Of a stretch of 48,100 nt of DNA, positions 1 through 9,487 are shown piece after piece. The stretch spans positions 1 to 48,100 of the forward strand of contig JAEDEB010000010.1 of the NCBI GenBank assembly GCA_016293535.1. The letters are read 5' to 3'. Source of the stretch: Bacteroidales bacterium (lineage in GTDB: Bacteria > Bacteroidota > Bacteroidia > Bacteroidales > UBA932). Within the stretch, counting starts at the first letter, position 1. Every line of letters begins with the position of its first letter. Under the pieces are notes generated by a model. That model made no database searches and was not told the DNA's origin. It worked only from the letters and a program-made list of their open reading frames with translations. Made by a program: the position numbers and the translations under genes.

Positions 1-2
1 AT

Positions 3-440
3 ATAGAATACAACAATGACGGGACAATGCATAACGCAGTCTCATCTTTGGCAGGTCCTGGGACTGCATATGAGGATTACGAATTATATACTTGTGCTGT
101 TGGTACCGTCTGGCACATCAATATTGATGATTTCGCGAAGAGCATTATCAGGGAGGAGTGTAAGATAAATGATATTGCATATTCGTGCAATGGCCTCCAT
201 TTCAGTAGTATGGAACAACTGTTCCAATTTCTCAATGATGATCCGTCCACTTTCAAATATTATTATATGAATAACATGGGCAATATGGTCGCACAAGATA
301 TTTACGCATATCATAAACATCATAATCGTCATAAGGTGCAGTTCAAGTTGACGCCGATAAATGGTCAAGCTGAATGGGCTGCTAAAACCTCCAGATTGTA
401 TATTTACGGAGAATGCCAGTTCCAACTGGATATGGACTAA
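3..440 (+). CDS. 3' end of an unrecognised protein, cut by window edge
   Basis: The reading frame is open from the first bases of the window to a TAA at 438-440, so the true start probably lies upstream. The first in-frame ATG is at 27, which would give 137 residues. I recognise no domain. The visible part is rich in Tyr, Asn and His and has no membrane segment. Base composition is clearly more A/T-rich than the genes that follow, which may mean acquisition from elsewhere or simply a fast-evolving surface protein. The next gene begins about 15 bases downstream on the same strand. Function unknown. Confidence 0.6.
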   Translation: MEYNNDGTMHNAVSSLAGPGTAYEDYELYTCAVGTVWHINIDDFAKSIIREECKINDIAYSCNGLHFSSMEQLFQFLNDDPSTFKYYYMNNMGNMVAQDIYAYHKHHNRHKVQFKLTPINGQAEWAAKTSRLYIYGECQFQLDMD

Positions 441-455
441 GATACCACATTGAAA

Positions 456-1952
456 ATGAAAACATTATCAAAAATCTCAACAATCCTTCTTTCAGCAGCG
501 GCCGTATTCGCCGCCTGCAAAAAGGAACCTGTCCTGTACGACATTACATCCTTTGAGGTGCCGGAACTGGTGCACGTTTACGGAGGACATCCATTCACCC
601 TTCCTATTGTCACCGAGCCGGAAGCGGGTGACATCTCCAAACTGGAGTTCACCCATCCTGAAGAGACCAACTTCAATGTGGAGATAAGGGACAACAAGGC
701 CATACTCACTTATGTTCCGCTTGCGGAAAATGATGCAACTGAGGGTCTGAAAGTCAGAAGCGAAACCCTGCGCATAGGAAACGAGGCTCTCGGCTACAAG
801 GATGTGGTGGTTCACGTGGCAAGCCAGCCGATTACGGCTGCCTTCCTTGTCCCTTTCGGCGTGGCTGAAATATCTGACGGGGCAGTCCTGAAGGTAGAAG
901 GGAAAGAGCAGACGGATGGCTCACATTACTTCGGAATCCTTGCTGCAGTTGGTTTTACCGATATCGCAGGGCAGATCCCTGATTTTGAGGAAGACGAGTT
1001 CTCCTGTAATGTCGAGGCCCCTTCCGGCAAAATCATTTCCAAGGAGTCGGTCAATTCCGGAAACGTACTTGCCCTGCCTTTGTACTATACCAAGGACGTG
1101 GTGGGGGAAATGGCGATAACTTACAAATTTACAGACAGATACTCCGTCGCCGGAAAGGATTTCGACAACGAATACACCCTTTCCTTCTCCATTGAGAACT
1201 GGTATATCGAAGCTGAGGGTGCGTACAAGTCCCTGCACGAGGATGGTTATCTGCTGTCGTCAATGCCTTTTTATGGAGCAAGTTTCACTTACGATAAAAG
1301 GAACCGTATCACAAATATCCTCAGCGGTATAGTTGGCCCTATCGATATCAATCCGGATACCGGAATTTGCAGTGCCTTTTCCAGCTATGGCTCAATAAAG
1401 TACAATTCCAACGGACTTTTGGAACAGCTTGTACTGAGGAATCCAGAATGTGTGGACAGTCTGTATTGCGAGTATGATGCTTCCGCCCGCCTCGTCCGTT
1501 ATGACCATCAATTCATTGTGCTGGAGGACGGCGTAGTCCCATACCGCGAAGAAGCGGAGTATATCTGGAAGGATGGCCTGATAGCAAAGGTGGAGGGCCG
1601 ACAGTATTTAGGACCAACGTCTGTGCGTAATATTGTGGCGGAATATGAGTATGGCGAAACGCTGAACAAATATGAGCTCTTTACACTTGCCACCCATACC
1701 CTCAGGGGCAACAGGGATTTTGTCTGGTCTCTTTTGCTCAGCGGACTTATGGGCCCTGCTGGCAACAAACTGCCTTCTTCATATACCCTTTCATATTCCG
1801 ACGTTTCAAATGGAGAAACCGTCAAACAGGAAGAAGGTGCACCTGTTTCATTTTATGAGATTTCTCCAGACGGACGTGTCTTCAGTGAAAGATTATTGTG
1901 CGAAGGCGTAGAATACAAAAATTTGAATTACAGCTATATAAGCGCAAACTAA
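456..1952 (+). CDS. Hypothetical lipoprotein
   Basis: A 498-residue protein if started at ATG 456. A TTG two codons earlier (450) is also in frame, but ATG gives a cleaner signal peptide. The N-terminus is a lipoprotein signal ending in AAVFAAC, with Cys21 as the likely lipidated residue. The first half looks like beta-sandwich repeats. The second half carries YD/YN-type repeats (for example SFTYDKRNRI, SIKYNSNGLL and CEYDASARLV), as in Bacteroidota lipoproteins of the DUF4595/YD-repeat kind. I do not recognise a specific family. It is probably anchored in the outer membrane. It ends 36 bases from the convergent GH43 gene, with no convincing terminator between them. Confidence 0.75.
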   Translation: MKTLSKISTILLSAAAVFAACKKEPVLYDITSFEVPELVHVYGGHPFTLPIVTEPEAGDISKLEFTHPEETNFNVEIRDNKAILTYVPLAENDATEGLKVRSETLRIGNEALGYKDVVVHVASQPITAAFLVPFGVAEISDGAVLKVEGKEQTDGSHYFGILAAVGFTDIAGQIPDFEEDEFSCNVEAPSGKIISKESVNSGNVLALPLYYTKDVVGEMAITYKFTDRYSVAGKDFDNEYTLSFSIENWYIEAEGAYKSLHEDGYLLSSMPFYGASFTYDKRNRITNILSGIVGPIDINPDTGICSAFSSYGSIKYNSNGLLEQLVLRNPECVDSLYCEYDASARLVRYDHQFIVLEDGVVPYREEAEYIWKDGLIAKVEGRQYLGPTSVRNIVAEYEYGETLNKYELFTLATHTLRGNRDFVWSLLLSGLMGPAGNKLPSSYTLSYSDVSNGETVKQEEGAPVSFYEISPDGRVFSERLLCEGVEYKNLNYSYISAN

Positions 1953-1988
1953 ATTGAAAACACTTCCCAGATAGGCATAACAGGAAGA

Positions 1989-3809
1989 TTAGCGATCAAG
2001 CTTGAGCCAGTCTACCTTGAGCATTCCGCTGTCGTTCTTGGGGGCGTACCTGTTACAGAAGAAGCCGAACTTGGCTCCTATCCATTTACCTTGCCGGGCT
2101 GTGAAACAGTCCGGCATTTCTTTCCATTTGCGGCCATCGAGGCTGTATGAAAAGGTGCAAATCGCTGAAGGTACGTTGTCATGGCGCTCTTTGTGACGGA
2201 CCTTGATGCGCAGGAAGACAGTGGTTTCCGTATATGCCAGAGGCGCGACAGCCGGCACTGTGACTGACATGAATCTGTCCGAATACGGTGTGGGTACGGG
2301 AACTGATTCGAGAGGGGTGCTGAAAAGAATCTTTTCGCTGCCCCCTTCGAGTGCATCCTTGCATACGACTGCGCGCAGAATGACGCCTTCGTCCGTGTCA
2401 GTCATTTCCATTGCATAGTAGTCAAGTCCCATTACCATAAGCCCGGCAGTCTCGCCCTTTTCCTTCAGTTGGGGATTGGGGGTGAAGGTCATACGTGCGG
2501 TTACCGTGAAATCGTCCGCAGGGAATTTCTGGAGCAGCAGGTTCGGGCTGTCAGAGAGGTTGCGCCAGAGGGGACTCTGTTCCACTGAATAAAGGGTCAG
2601 GCAACTTTCCGCCGCATCAGCAAAGCTCCAGTAAGGGGAAGGCACTCCCTGCCACTGCCACTGGAGCCCGAGTACGGTGGAGTCGAAGTCGTCGCTGTCC
2701 GCCGGCTGGAAATGTCCGCTGAAGGGGAGTGCGGGCTTTCTCCATTTCATGACGGGCTGTCCCACTCCGTCGCCGTCGGGGTCCTCGCCAATGACCGGCC
2801 AGTCATCGTCGGTCCATCTCATCGGCTGGAGATGGACGACCCTTCCGTATGCATCCTTGTCCTGGAAATGAAGGAACCAGTGTTCGCCTTCCGGGGTATC
2901 TACCCAGCCTCCCTGATGGGGACCATTGACGGGGGAGTCACCCTGAGCCATCACGACCTTCTCCGTATATGGACCCCAGGGACTTTCCGCCCTGAGTACA
3001 ACCTGCCATCCGGTAGGTACTCCTCCCGCCGGGGAGAAGATATAGTAATGGTCCCTGAATCTGTAGAACTTGGTGCCTTCTATGGTAGGTTGTGTCCGGT
3101 GTCCGTCATATACTATTCTCGGGGAAGCGAGCAACTGCGTTCCGTCTTCTGACATCGGAGCCACGAACATTACGCTCTTGTTTCCGGCACGGCTTCCTGC
3201 GCATCCGAATGAGAGATAGGCCTTCCCGTCCTCATCCCATAAAGGGCAGGGGTCTATGAATCCCTTCGCCTTGACCACCCAGACGGGCTCCTCCCATTGT
3301 CCGCGCGGATCCTTTGTTCTGACCATGAATATTCCGCGGTCAGGGTCGCCACAGTAGATGTAGAACTCCCCATCGTGATATCTTATCGCCGGGGCCCATA
3401 CCCCGCAGCCGTGCTGGGGCACGGTCTTCCATTCGTCAGGGCCGGGAACCGTATCGGCTTCAGCTCTAACTCCGTGACCGAAGTATTCCCAGGGTCTTGA
3501 GTCCGACCAGTTCCTGCCGGGATAGTCGTTCAGCGCCGCACCTACAATCTTCCAGTTCACGAGATCGGTCGAGTACAGTATCTGGAGCCCGGGGAAGCTG
3601 CAGAAGGATGACGAGGTCATATAATAGCCGTCGGAGGCACGGCATACGTCAGGATCGGAGTAGTCGGCGTTGATGACGGGATTGATGTAATAATCGCCCC
3701 TGTCAGGATTCCAGGCTTTGGATACATTGTCTGAAGCGTCCGTGCGGGTCGGGGCAAGCAGGATAAGCACCGTGGCTGCCGTCAGAAGAGAAAGTTTGTT
3801 CTGTTTCAT
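1989..3809 (-). CDS. GH43 family glycoside hydrolase (arabinofuranosidase/xylosidase type)
   Basis: A 606-residue secreted enzyme with a signal peptide at about residues 1-25. The N-terminal five-bladed propeller of GH43 spans about residues 40-340. The three expected carboxylates are visible: base Asp52 in YSDPD, pKa-modulating Asp186 in FIDPCP, and general acid Glu244 in IEGTKF. Residues about 370-605 resemble the concanavalin-like C-terminal domain of GH43 beta-xylosidases. Family members are inverting enzymes that release arabinose or xylose from side chains or oligosaccharides; which sugar cannot be read from sequence. The gene is divergent from the ECF sigma gene at the left end of the PUL and probably belongs to it. 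A TATATTTG element 49 bases upstream of the ATG may be its promoter. Confidence 0.92.
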   Translation of the reverse strand: MKQNKLSLLTAATVLILLAPTRTDASDNVSKAWNPDRGDYYINPVINADYSDPDVCRASDGYYMTSSSFCSFPGLQILYSTDLVNWKIVGAALNDYPGRNWSDSRPWEYFGHGVRAEADTVPGPDEWKTVPQHGCGVWAPAIRYHDGEFYIYCGDPDRGIFMVRTKDPRGQWEEPVWVVKAKGFIDPCPLWDEDGKAYLSFGCAGSRAGNKSVMFVAPMSEDGTQLLASPRIVYDGHRTQPTIEGTKFYRFRDHYYIFSPAGGVPTGWQVVLRAESPWGPYTEKVVMAQGDSPVNGPHQGGWVDTPEGEHWFLHFQDKDAYGRVVHLQPMRWTDDDWPVIGEDPDGDGVGQPVMKWRKPALPFSGHFQPADSDDFDSTVLGLQWQWQGVPSPYWSFADAAESCLTLYSVEQSPLWRNLSDSPNLLLQKFPADDFTVTARMTFTPNPQLKEKGETAGLMVMGLDYYAMEMTDTDEGVILRAVVCKDALEGGSEKILFSTPLESVPVPTPYSDRFMSVTVPAVAPLAYTETTVFLRIKVRHKERHDNVPSAICTFSYSLDGRKWKEMPDCFTARQGKWIGAKFGFFCNRYAPKNDSGMLKVDWLKLDR

Positions 3810-3857
3810 TGTTATCTATTATGGGATACCGTATCATAAGGCTTGTTGCCTCTTCTG

Positions 3858-3865
3858 CAAATATA
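3858..3865 (-). promoter_or_regulatory. Candidate -7 promoter element of the GH43 gene
   Basis: On the minus strand this reads TATATTTG, matching the Bacteroides -7 consensus TAnnTTTG, and would give a leader of about 40 bases. I see no good -33 TTTG at the usual 19-21 base spacing, so confidence is moderate. Confidence 0.4.
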
Positions 3866-4012
3866 TGCGCTTTATTTCTTTCGTTGGAATCTTATGACCG
3901 TGCAGGAGCACGATTGTGACAAAATGTCCCGAACTCTGTTACAAATCTGCCCCTTTCCTGAAACTCAATTTTCCGAAATTTGCGTCAGAAACTGATAACC
4001 ACGCGCATATTG

Positions 4013-4546
4013 ATGCACCCTCAACTTCCAGATAATGTCCGGATGAGACGTGACGGCATAGTCGTCGCGGCTTTCCGTCGTCTCTATGCTCCCCTGTGCG
4101 GATATGTTCGCAAGAGGGTAGGCGACGTTGCGGAGATTGAGGATATGGTTCAGGACGTTTTTTTCTCCCTTCTTTCCGCCGACAGGATTTTGACGGAGGA
4201 GAATGTCGAAAGATATGCCTATACCTGCGCCAGGAACAGGGTGACAGACTACTTGAGACATCACGCCTGCACTCTCGAGGCCGCCGAATATTTTGCGCTC
4301 ATATCACGGAGGACAGTCGCTGAACAGGCGGATGCTCTCGCCGATGTACATATTCTGGAAACTCTTGAGGGCAGGGTGCTTTCGAACTGCGGTGAGAAGG
4401 GGCGGGAGGCATATCTGCTTTCAAGATGCTTCGGGCTCCCGATTGCGGAAATCGCGGCAAGGATGGAACTCGGAGAGAGGACGGTTGAGAACCACCTCCA
4501 CAGGGTCAGGATGAGGGTGAGAAAGGAAATTAGCGAAGCTATTTAA
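4013..4546 (+). CDS. ECF (group 4) RNA polymerase sigma factor
   Basis: 177 residues from ATG 4013. Starts at TTG 3980 or ATG 4043 are also possible, and no ribosome binding site decides between them. Sigma-2 is seen in the DVAEIEDMVQDVFFSLL stretch that contacts core polymerase, followed by YAYTCARNRVTDYLR. Sigma-4 is a helix-turn-helix near the C-terminus (LPIAEIAARMELGERTVENHLHR) that would bind the -35 region. In Bacteroidota such sigmas usually pair with a FecR-type anti-sigma gene and a SusC carrying an N-terminal STN domain. Neither is present: susC starts 44 bases downstream and lacks STN. It probably drives susCD, but what controls it is not evident. Confidence 0.9.
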   Translation: MHPQLPDNVRMRRDGIVVAAFRRLYAPLCGYVRKRVGDVAEIEDMVQDVFFSLLSADRILTEENVERYAYTCARNRVTDYLRHHACTLEAAEYFALISRRTVAEQADALADVHILETLEGRVLSNCGEKGREAYLLSRCFGLPIAEIAARMELGERTVENHLHRVRMRVRKEISEAI

Positions 4547-4590
4547 AGCAAACGGATGAATTATTACCATATAATATTAATGACTGAATT

Positions 4591-7500
4591 ATGAATCATT
4601 TTGTTAGAAAGACCTTGCAGCTGCTGCTTGCCGCAGCCCTGCTGTGCTGTGTCCAGTCCGCGTTCGCCCAGAAGGCGTCCGTGACCGGAACCGTGGTCGA
4701 TGCCCTCGGCCCTGTTGTCGGTGCCACCGTGATAGTGGAGGGCTCGGATGTTGGTGCCCAGACGGACCTGGACGGAAAGTTCATTCTCAATGCCAAGGAG
4801 GGTACTGCAGTTGTAGTATCCTGCATGGGCTACATGGATGTCAGGACCGTCCTTTCCGACGGTATGCTCGTAAAACTCGAGGAAGATACGACTGTGCTTG
4901 AAGAAGTGGTCGTGGTCGGTTACGGCGTTCAGAAGAAGGAGACCCTTTCGGGAGCCATCTCCGTAGTCAAGGATGAGCAGCTCCAGAACAAGGGGTCACT
5001 TTCAAGCCCTCTCCAGGCGCTCCAGGGACAGGTTCCCGGTGTCATCATCACAAGAAGTTCTTCGGCTCCTGGAGACGAGAGCTGGTCGATGAGCCTTCGC
5101 GGCGCTTCTTCCAGAAACAACTCAGAGCCGCTTGTCATCATCGACGGAGTGGCTTATGAGAGCATCAACGAGATGCGCCTTCTCAACCCTTCCGACATCC
5201 AGTCGATGTCCTTCCTGAAGGACGGTTCCGCAGCCATCTACGGTTCGAGGGCAGCCGGCGGTGTCGTGCTCATCACGACAAAGTCCGGAGCCAAGGGAAA
5301 GGCGAAGGTGGAATACACAGGTTCGGTGACTATGAAGACCGTGGGTCTGATGCCAGAACTGATGACCCTCGACGAGTGGTCATCCGCTGTGATGTCCGCG
5401 CTTGAGAACGACGGCACTACAGATCACGTATGGTACAAATATGCCCAGCTGGCAAAGCAGTACAAGGGTATGTACATAGATCTTCTCCAGACTGCGAACC
5501 CATACGGAACTACGGCATTCACCGACGTTTCGGACTTCGTCTTCGACGACAAGGTCAACTGGCTCAACGACCTCTTCGGCACATCGTTCTCCACTTCCCA
5601 CAACCTGAGCGTTTCAGGCGGAAGCGATAGGATGTCATACAGGGTGTCCGCTGGTTATCTCTATGACGGTTCTCCGCTCAAGTTCGGAAACAACAACAAC
5701 CAGCGCTACAACATCAGGCTGAACAATACGGCAAAGATAACCGACTGGCTGACTCTGGAGTCGATGATTTCGTACAACCGCCAGGAGCAGGTGGCTCCTA
5801 CCAACATTGGAGCAGTCCTCACCATCAATACGCCTATGCCAGGCCTTCCTATGTTTACCAGTGACGGGAAGCCTTACGGCTGGGGTACCTGGGCCTCTCC
5901 TGCAGCCAGGGCGGAATACGGCGGTGACAACCACCTCAGCGTCTCTGCCATAAACATCAGTGAGACCATCAAGGCCAATATAACCAAGTGGCTGGATTTC
6001 AACCTGAATCTCGGTTACAACACGTCAACTGCCGCGAGGTCCAAGGTAAACAGGTCGGTTGACTATTACAACTATGCCGGTACCAAGAAGGTCCTTACTA
6101 CTCCTACCGCGGCTGACACCTACTACAACCAGACCGCAAGCCGTACGGACTTCTATTCCGTTACGGGCTTCCTCAACGGCCATCACAAGTTCAACAACGC
6201 CCACAACCTGAGCGTCACCCTCGGAGGCCAGTATGAGTTCCGCGACTACTCCATCTTCGGAGTGGAGGCAAAGGACATACAGGACTGCCTCGAGGTGGTG
6301 AACGGTTCGGGCGAGACCAAACTCTCATCCGTATCGAAGAGTCAGTGGGCCATCGCTTCTGTCTTCGCAAGGGCAAATTATGACTACAGGGAGAGATATC
6401 TTGTGGAGCTCAATGCCCGTTATGACGGTTCTTCCAAGTTCCAGCCTGAGAACAGGTGGAAATTCTTCTGGGGAGGTTCCGTGGCTTGGAGAATAGGCAA
6501 GGAGGAATGGCTGAAGGATGCTTCATGGCTTGATGAGCTCAAGCTCCGTCTTTCCTACGGTCAGGTTGGTAACCAGGCAGGTATCGACAATTACGACGGT
6601 GTGCTCCTGTACAACGCTAACTCCAACAACGGCGCTCTCGTGGGCAACGGTCTCCTCTCTTCAATCACGACTTCCGGCAAGCTCATAAGCCTTACCCGCC
6701 AGTGGGAGAAGATTCAGACTTCCAACCTCGGTATCGATTTCGGTTTCCTCGGAAACAGGCTCACCGGAACTGTTGAGGCCTTCCTCAAGCAGAACAACAA
6801 TATGCTCGTGAACATCGACTATCCTTCCGTAATCGGAGATACCGCACCTACTACCAACTCCGGTAAGTTCAAGGCCTGGGGTTACGAGGGTCAGATCCAG
6901 TGGAGGGACCATCACGGTGACTTCTCCTACAACATCGGAGGAACCTTCACCTTTGCACGCAACAGGCTCGTAGACCTCGGCGGTTCTGCCAACATCACTG
7001 CGGGCAGCTATGTAAGCAACCGCGAGGGCTATCCTATCAATTCCCTCTTCGGTCTCCGCTATGGCGGCAAGATACAGACTCAGGAACAGCTTGACGCTTA
7101 TGTGGGCAAGTATTACGAGGGCAACGGAATAGGTATGCCATCGGAACTCAGACTCGGAGACAATATGTTCGTTGATGAGAACAAAGACGGCAAGCTTGAT
7201 GAGAACGACTATATCTTCCTCGGTTCCGACACTCCTGAAATCCAGTACTCCTTCAATCTGGGATTAGCCTGGAAGGGACTTGACTTCTCATTGGTCTTCC
7301 AGGGAGCTGCCAACAGAACCGTCTTCAACGGAGTCAACAACTGGACCGTGCCTATGAGGGCGCTCTATACCAATACGACCAACCAGTCAGTAGGAAACGT
7401 ATGGAGCCCGTCCAACCCTGACGGACATTATCCTTCCTATACGACCAAGAGCAATATCAACTCATACAACTATCAGTGCTCCACATGGTCGGTATCCAAC

Positions 7501-7731
7501 GGTGCATACATTCGTCTGAAGAACGTTTCCCTCGGCTATTCTCTTCCGTCAGTACTGTTCGAGAATAAGAAGGGCGTATCAGGCTGCCGTTTCTACTTCA
7601 CCGGAGCAGATCTCTGGGAGTACTCGCAGATTCAGGACGGCTGGGATCCGGAGGCGCAGAGCAATCCTTCAACCACTTCCCGCTATCCGTTCCTGAGAAC
7701 ATTCACCTTCGGCGTTAACCTTTCATTCTGA
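4591..7731 (+). CDS. SusC-like TonB-dependent outer-membrane oligosaccharide transporter
   Basis: 1046 residues. A signal peptide (about 1-26, ending AFAQ) is followed by a carboxypeptidase-D regulatory-like domain (about 29-100: VTGTVVDALGPVVGATVIVEG). Then comes the plug, with the typical EEVVVVGYGVQKKETLSGAI start and LVIIDGVAYE and SAAIYGSRAAGGVVLITTK segments, and a 22-strand barrel ending in an aromatic-rich terminus (FTFGVNLSF). There is no STN signalling domain before the plug. SusC imports oligosaccharides across the outer membrane with SusD as the lid and TonB as the energy source. The SusD gene starts 2 bases after its stop, so the two are surely co-transcribed. Confidence 0.97.
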   Translation: MNHFVRKTLQLLLAAALLCCVQSAFAQKASVTGTVVDALGPVVGATVIVEGSDVGAQTDLDGKFILNAKEGTAVVVSCMGYMDVRTVLSDGMLVKLEEDTTVLEEVVVVGYGVQKKETLSGAISVVKDEQLQNKGSLSSPLQALQGQVPGVIITRSSSAPGDESWSMSLRGASSRNNSEPLVIIDGVAYESINEMRLLNPSDIQSMSFLKDGSAAIYGSRAAGGVVLITTKSGAKGKAKVEYTGSVTMKTVGLMPELMTLDEWSSAVMSALENDGTTDHVWYKYAQLAKQYKGMYIDLLQTANPYGTTAFTDVSDFVFDDKVNWLNDLFGTSFSTSHNLSVSGGSDRMSYRVSAGYLYDGSPLKFGNNNNQRYNIRLNNTAKITDWLTLESMISYNRQEQVAPTNIGAVLTINTPMPGLPMFTSDGKPYGWGTWASPAARAEYGGDNHLSVSAINISETIKANITKWLDFNLNLGYNTSTAARSKVNRSVDYYNYAGTKKVLTTPTAADTYYNQTASRTDFYSVTGFLNGHHKFNNAHNLSVTLGGQYEFRDYSIFGVEAKDIQDCLEVVNGSGETKLSSVSKSQWAIASVFARANYDYRERYLVELNARYDGSSKFQPENRWKFFWGGSVAWRIGKEEWLKDASWLDELKLRLSYGQVGNQAGIDNYDGVLLYNANSNNGALVGNGLLSSITTSGKLISLTRQWEKIQTSNLGIDFGFLGNRLTGTVEAFLKQNNNMLVNIDYPSVIGDTAPTTNSGKFKAWGYEGQIQWRDHHGDFSYNIGGTFTFARNRLVDLGGSANITAGSYVSNREGYPINSLFGLRYGGKIQTQEQLDAYVGKYYEGNGIGMPSELRLGDNMFVDENKDGKLDENDYIFLGSDTPEIQYSFNLGLAWKGLDFSLVFQGAANRTVFNGVNNWTVPMRALYTNTTNQSVGNVWSPSNPDGHYPSYTTKSNINSYNYQCSTWSVSNGAYIRLKNVSLGYSLPSVLFENKKGVSGCRFYFTGADLWEYSQIQDGWDPEAQSNPSTTSRYPFLRTFTFGVNLSF

Positions 7732-7733
7732 CA

Positions 7734-9467
7734 ATGGCCATGAAACATATATTCAAATTCGCTCTCGCTCTCGCTACGGCTCTGATGAGCGTATCCTGTA
7801 TGGACCTGAGTCCGAAGAACCAGATGGCGGACAACCACGTATGGTCATCCGCTTCGAACTTCGCCCTCTTCGCGAACCAGTTCTACGGATGGACAAGGGA
7901 TTTCCAGGGCTCGACTTCGCTCACCTCGATGAACGGCATATCGGACGGCCCGCACTCTGACTTCCGCTCGGACCTGCTTGTTGGAACCGGCGAGAATGTC
8001 TATAACAAGGGAACCAACGTCATCCCTACTTCTGACCCCAACTATTCGGAACTCTACAAGAGGCTCTATTACACCAACCTGCTGCTCAAGAAGGCTGAGG
8101 CTTTCGATGATGCGGATGCAATCAAGGTTCCTGTTGCCGAGGCCTTGTTCTTCAGGGCATATCTCTATTTCGAACTTGTGCAGATGTTCGGTGACGTGAT
8201 ACTTGTAAAGGAGCCTATAGACATTGACAACGAAAGGCTCTACGGTGCAAGGGACAATCGTCTCGACGTCATCAGAAACTGCGTGTCTGACCTGAAGAGG
8301 GCTATGGACCTGCTTCCCGAGACTCCTGCAGAGGACGGCCGTATCTGCCGCCATACTGCTGCCGCTTTCCTTTCGAGGGTTGCTCTCTACGAGGGTACCT
8401 GGCAGAAGTACCACAATGCCGATACAGAGGCTTCGGAGGAACTTCTCAGCGAAGCTGTTGCAGCGGCCAAGGAGGTGATGGAGAGCGCACAGTATCAGCT
8501 TTTCTACAGTGAGGCCCTCGGCGGAAGGGACAGCTACCGCTATATGTTCATCCTTGAATCCGTCAAGTGCAATCCTGCAGGTCTTACCCGTGCCGACAAC
8601 AAGGAGTACATACTCGCAAAGCGTCACGACGAGGCTCTCAAGCCTATTGGACTCAACATTACCCACGCTCAGGCCACGGCCACTTTCCCTACCCGCAAGC
8701 TCGCTAACATGTACCGTTGCCAGGACGGACTTCCTATTGACAAGTCTCCTCTGTTCCAGGGCTATTCCGGTGTCACTTCCGAGTTCAACAACCGTGACAA
8801 CCGTATGAACGGAACCTTGATGAAGCACGGTCAGAAATATTGGAACAACGACGGAAAATGGCGCACGGCCTGGGATGAGACAGATGAGGCTGACGGCAAA
8901 TGCCTTGTTGCTTCAGTGTTCGGCAATACCGGTTATGCCTGCTGGAAGTGGGCTACCGAGCGCGAGGTGCAGGATGCATACGAATCCTATGATTATCCTG
9001 TCATCCGTTATGCAGAGGTGCTTCTGAACTACGCCGAAGCCCTTTATGAACTCAACGGTAAGATTACTGACGAGCAGCTTAACGAGTCTCTCAACCTTGT
9101 CAGGGGCAGGTCCAATCCTACTATGACAAAGCTTTCGAACACTCTCGTCAGCGCAAACGGACTTGATATGCTCGAGGAAATCCGTGCGGAAAGGACTGTG
9201 GAACTTTTCCACGAGGGCTTCCGTATCGACGACCTCAAGCGCTGGAAAACTGCGGAGACCGAGATGCCGGGCAACCGCATCGGTATTCTCTGGAAGGGCA
9301 CCCAGTTCGAGACTGCATGGGCAAATCAGTCCAACCCTCTCGACGAGGACGGATGCGTCATCAAGTATGACGGCTGTGTCTGGAATCAGCGCAATTACCT
9401 CTATCCTCTTCCGTCCGACGAGACCCAGCTCAATGCTCAACTCGGCCAGAATGACGGTTGGAAATAA
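7734..9467 (+). CDS. SusD-like surface glycan-binding lipoprotein (RagB/SusD family)
   Basis: 577 residues. The signal peptide ends in the lipobox MSVSC with Cys22, so the protein should be anchored at the cell surface. The helical TPR-like SusD fold is recognisable from the segments FFRAYLYFELVQMFGDV, YPVIRYAEVLLNYAEALYEL and IRAERTVELFHEGFRIDDLKRW. It forms the lid of the SusC barrel and helps capture the glycan. The gene follows susC with a 2-base gap, and the next lipoprotein gene begins about 20 bases after its end. Confidence 0.97.
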   Translation: MAMKHIFKFALALATALMSVSCMDLSPKNQMADNHVWSSASNFALFANQFYGWTRDFQGSTSLTSMNGISDGPHSDFRSDLLVGTGENVYNKGTNVIPTSDPNYSELYKRLYYTNLLLKKAEAFDDADAIKVPVAEALFFRAYLYFELVQMFGDVILVKEPIDIDNERLYGARDNRLDVIRNCVSDLKRAMDLLPETPAEDGRICRHTAAAFLSRVALYEGTWQKYHNADTEASEELLSEAVAAAKEVMESAQYQLFYSEALGGRDSYRYMFILESVKCNPAGLTRADNKEYILAKRHDEALKPIGLNITHAQATATFPTRKLANMYRCQDGLPIDKSPLFQGYSGVTSEFNNRDNRMNGTLMKHGQKYWNNDGKWRTAWDETDEADGKCLVASVFGNTGYACWKWATEREVQDAYESYDYPVIRYAEVLLNYAEALYELNGKITDEQLNESLNLVRGRSNPTMTKLSNTLVSANGLDMLEEIRAERTVELFHEGFRIDDLKRWKTAETEMPGNRIGILWKGTQFETAWANQSNPLDEDGCVIKYDGCVWNQRNYLYPLPSDETQLNAQLGQNDGWK

Positions 9468-9487
9468 TCAGGCAAAAGTACAGTGAT

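Noticed and set aside
1953..1988. Possible terminator between the convergent lipoprotein and GH43 genes
   Set aside because: Only a 5-base stem with a long loop and no T-run.
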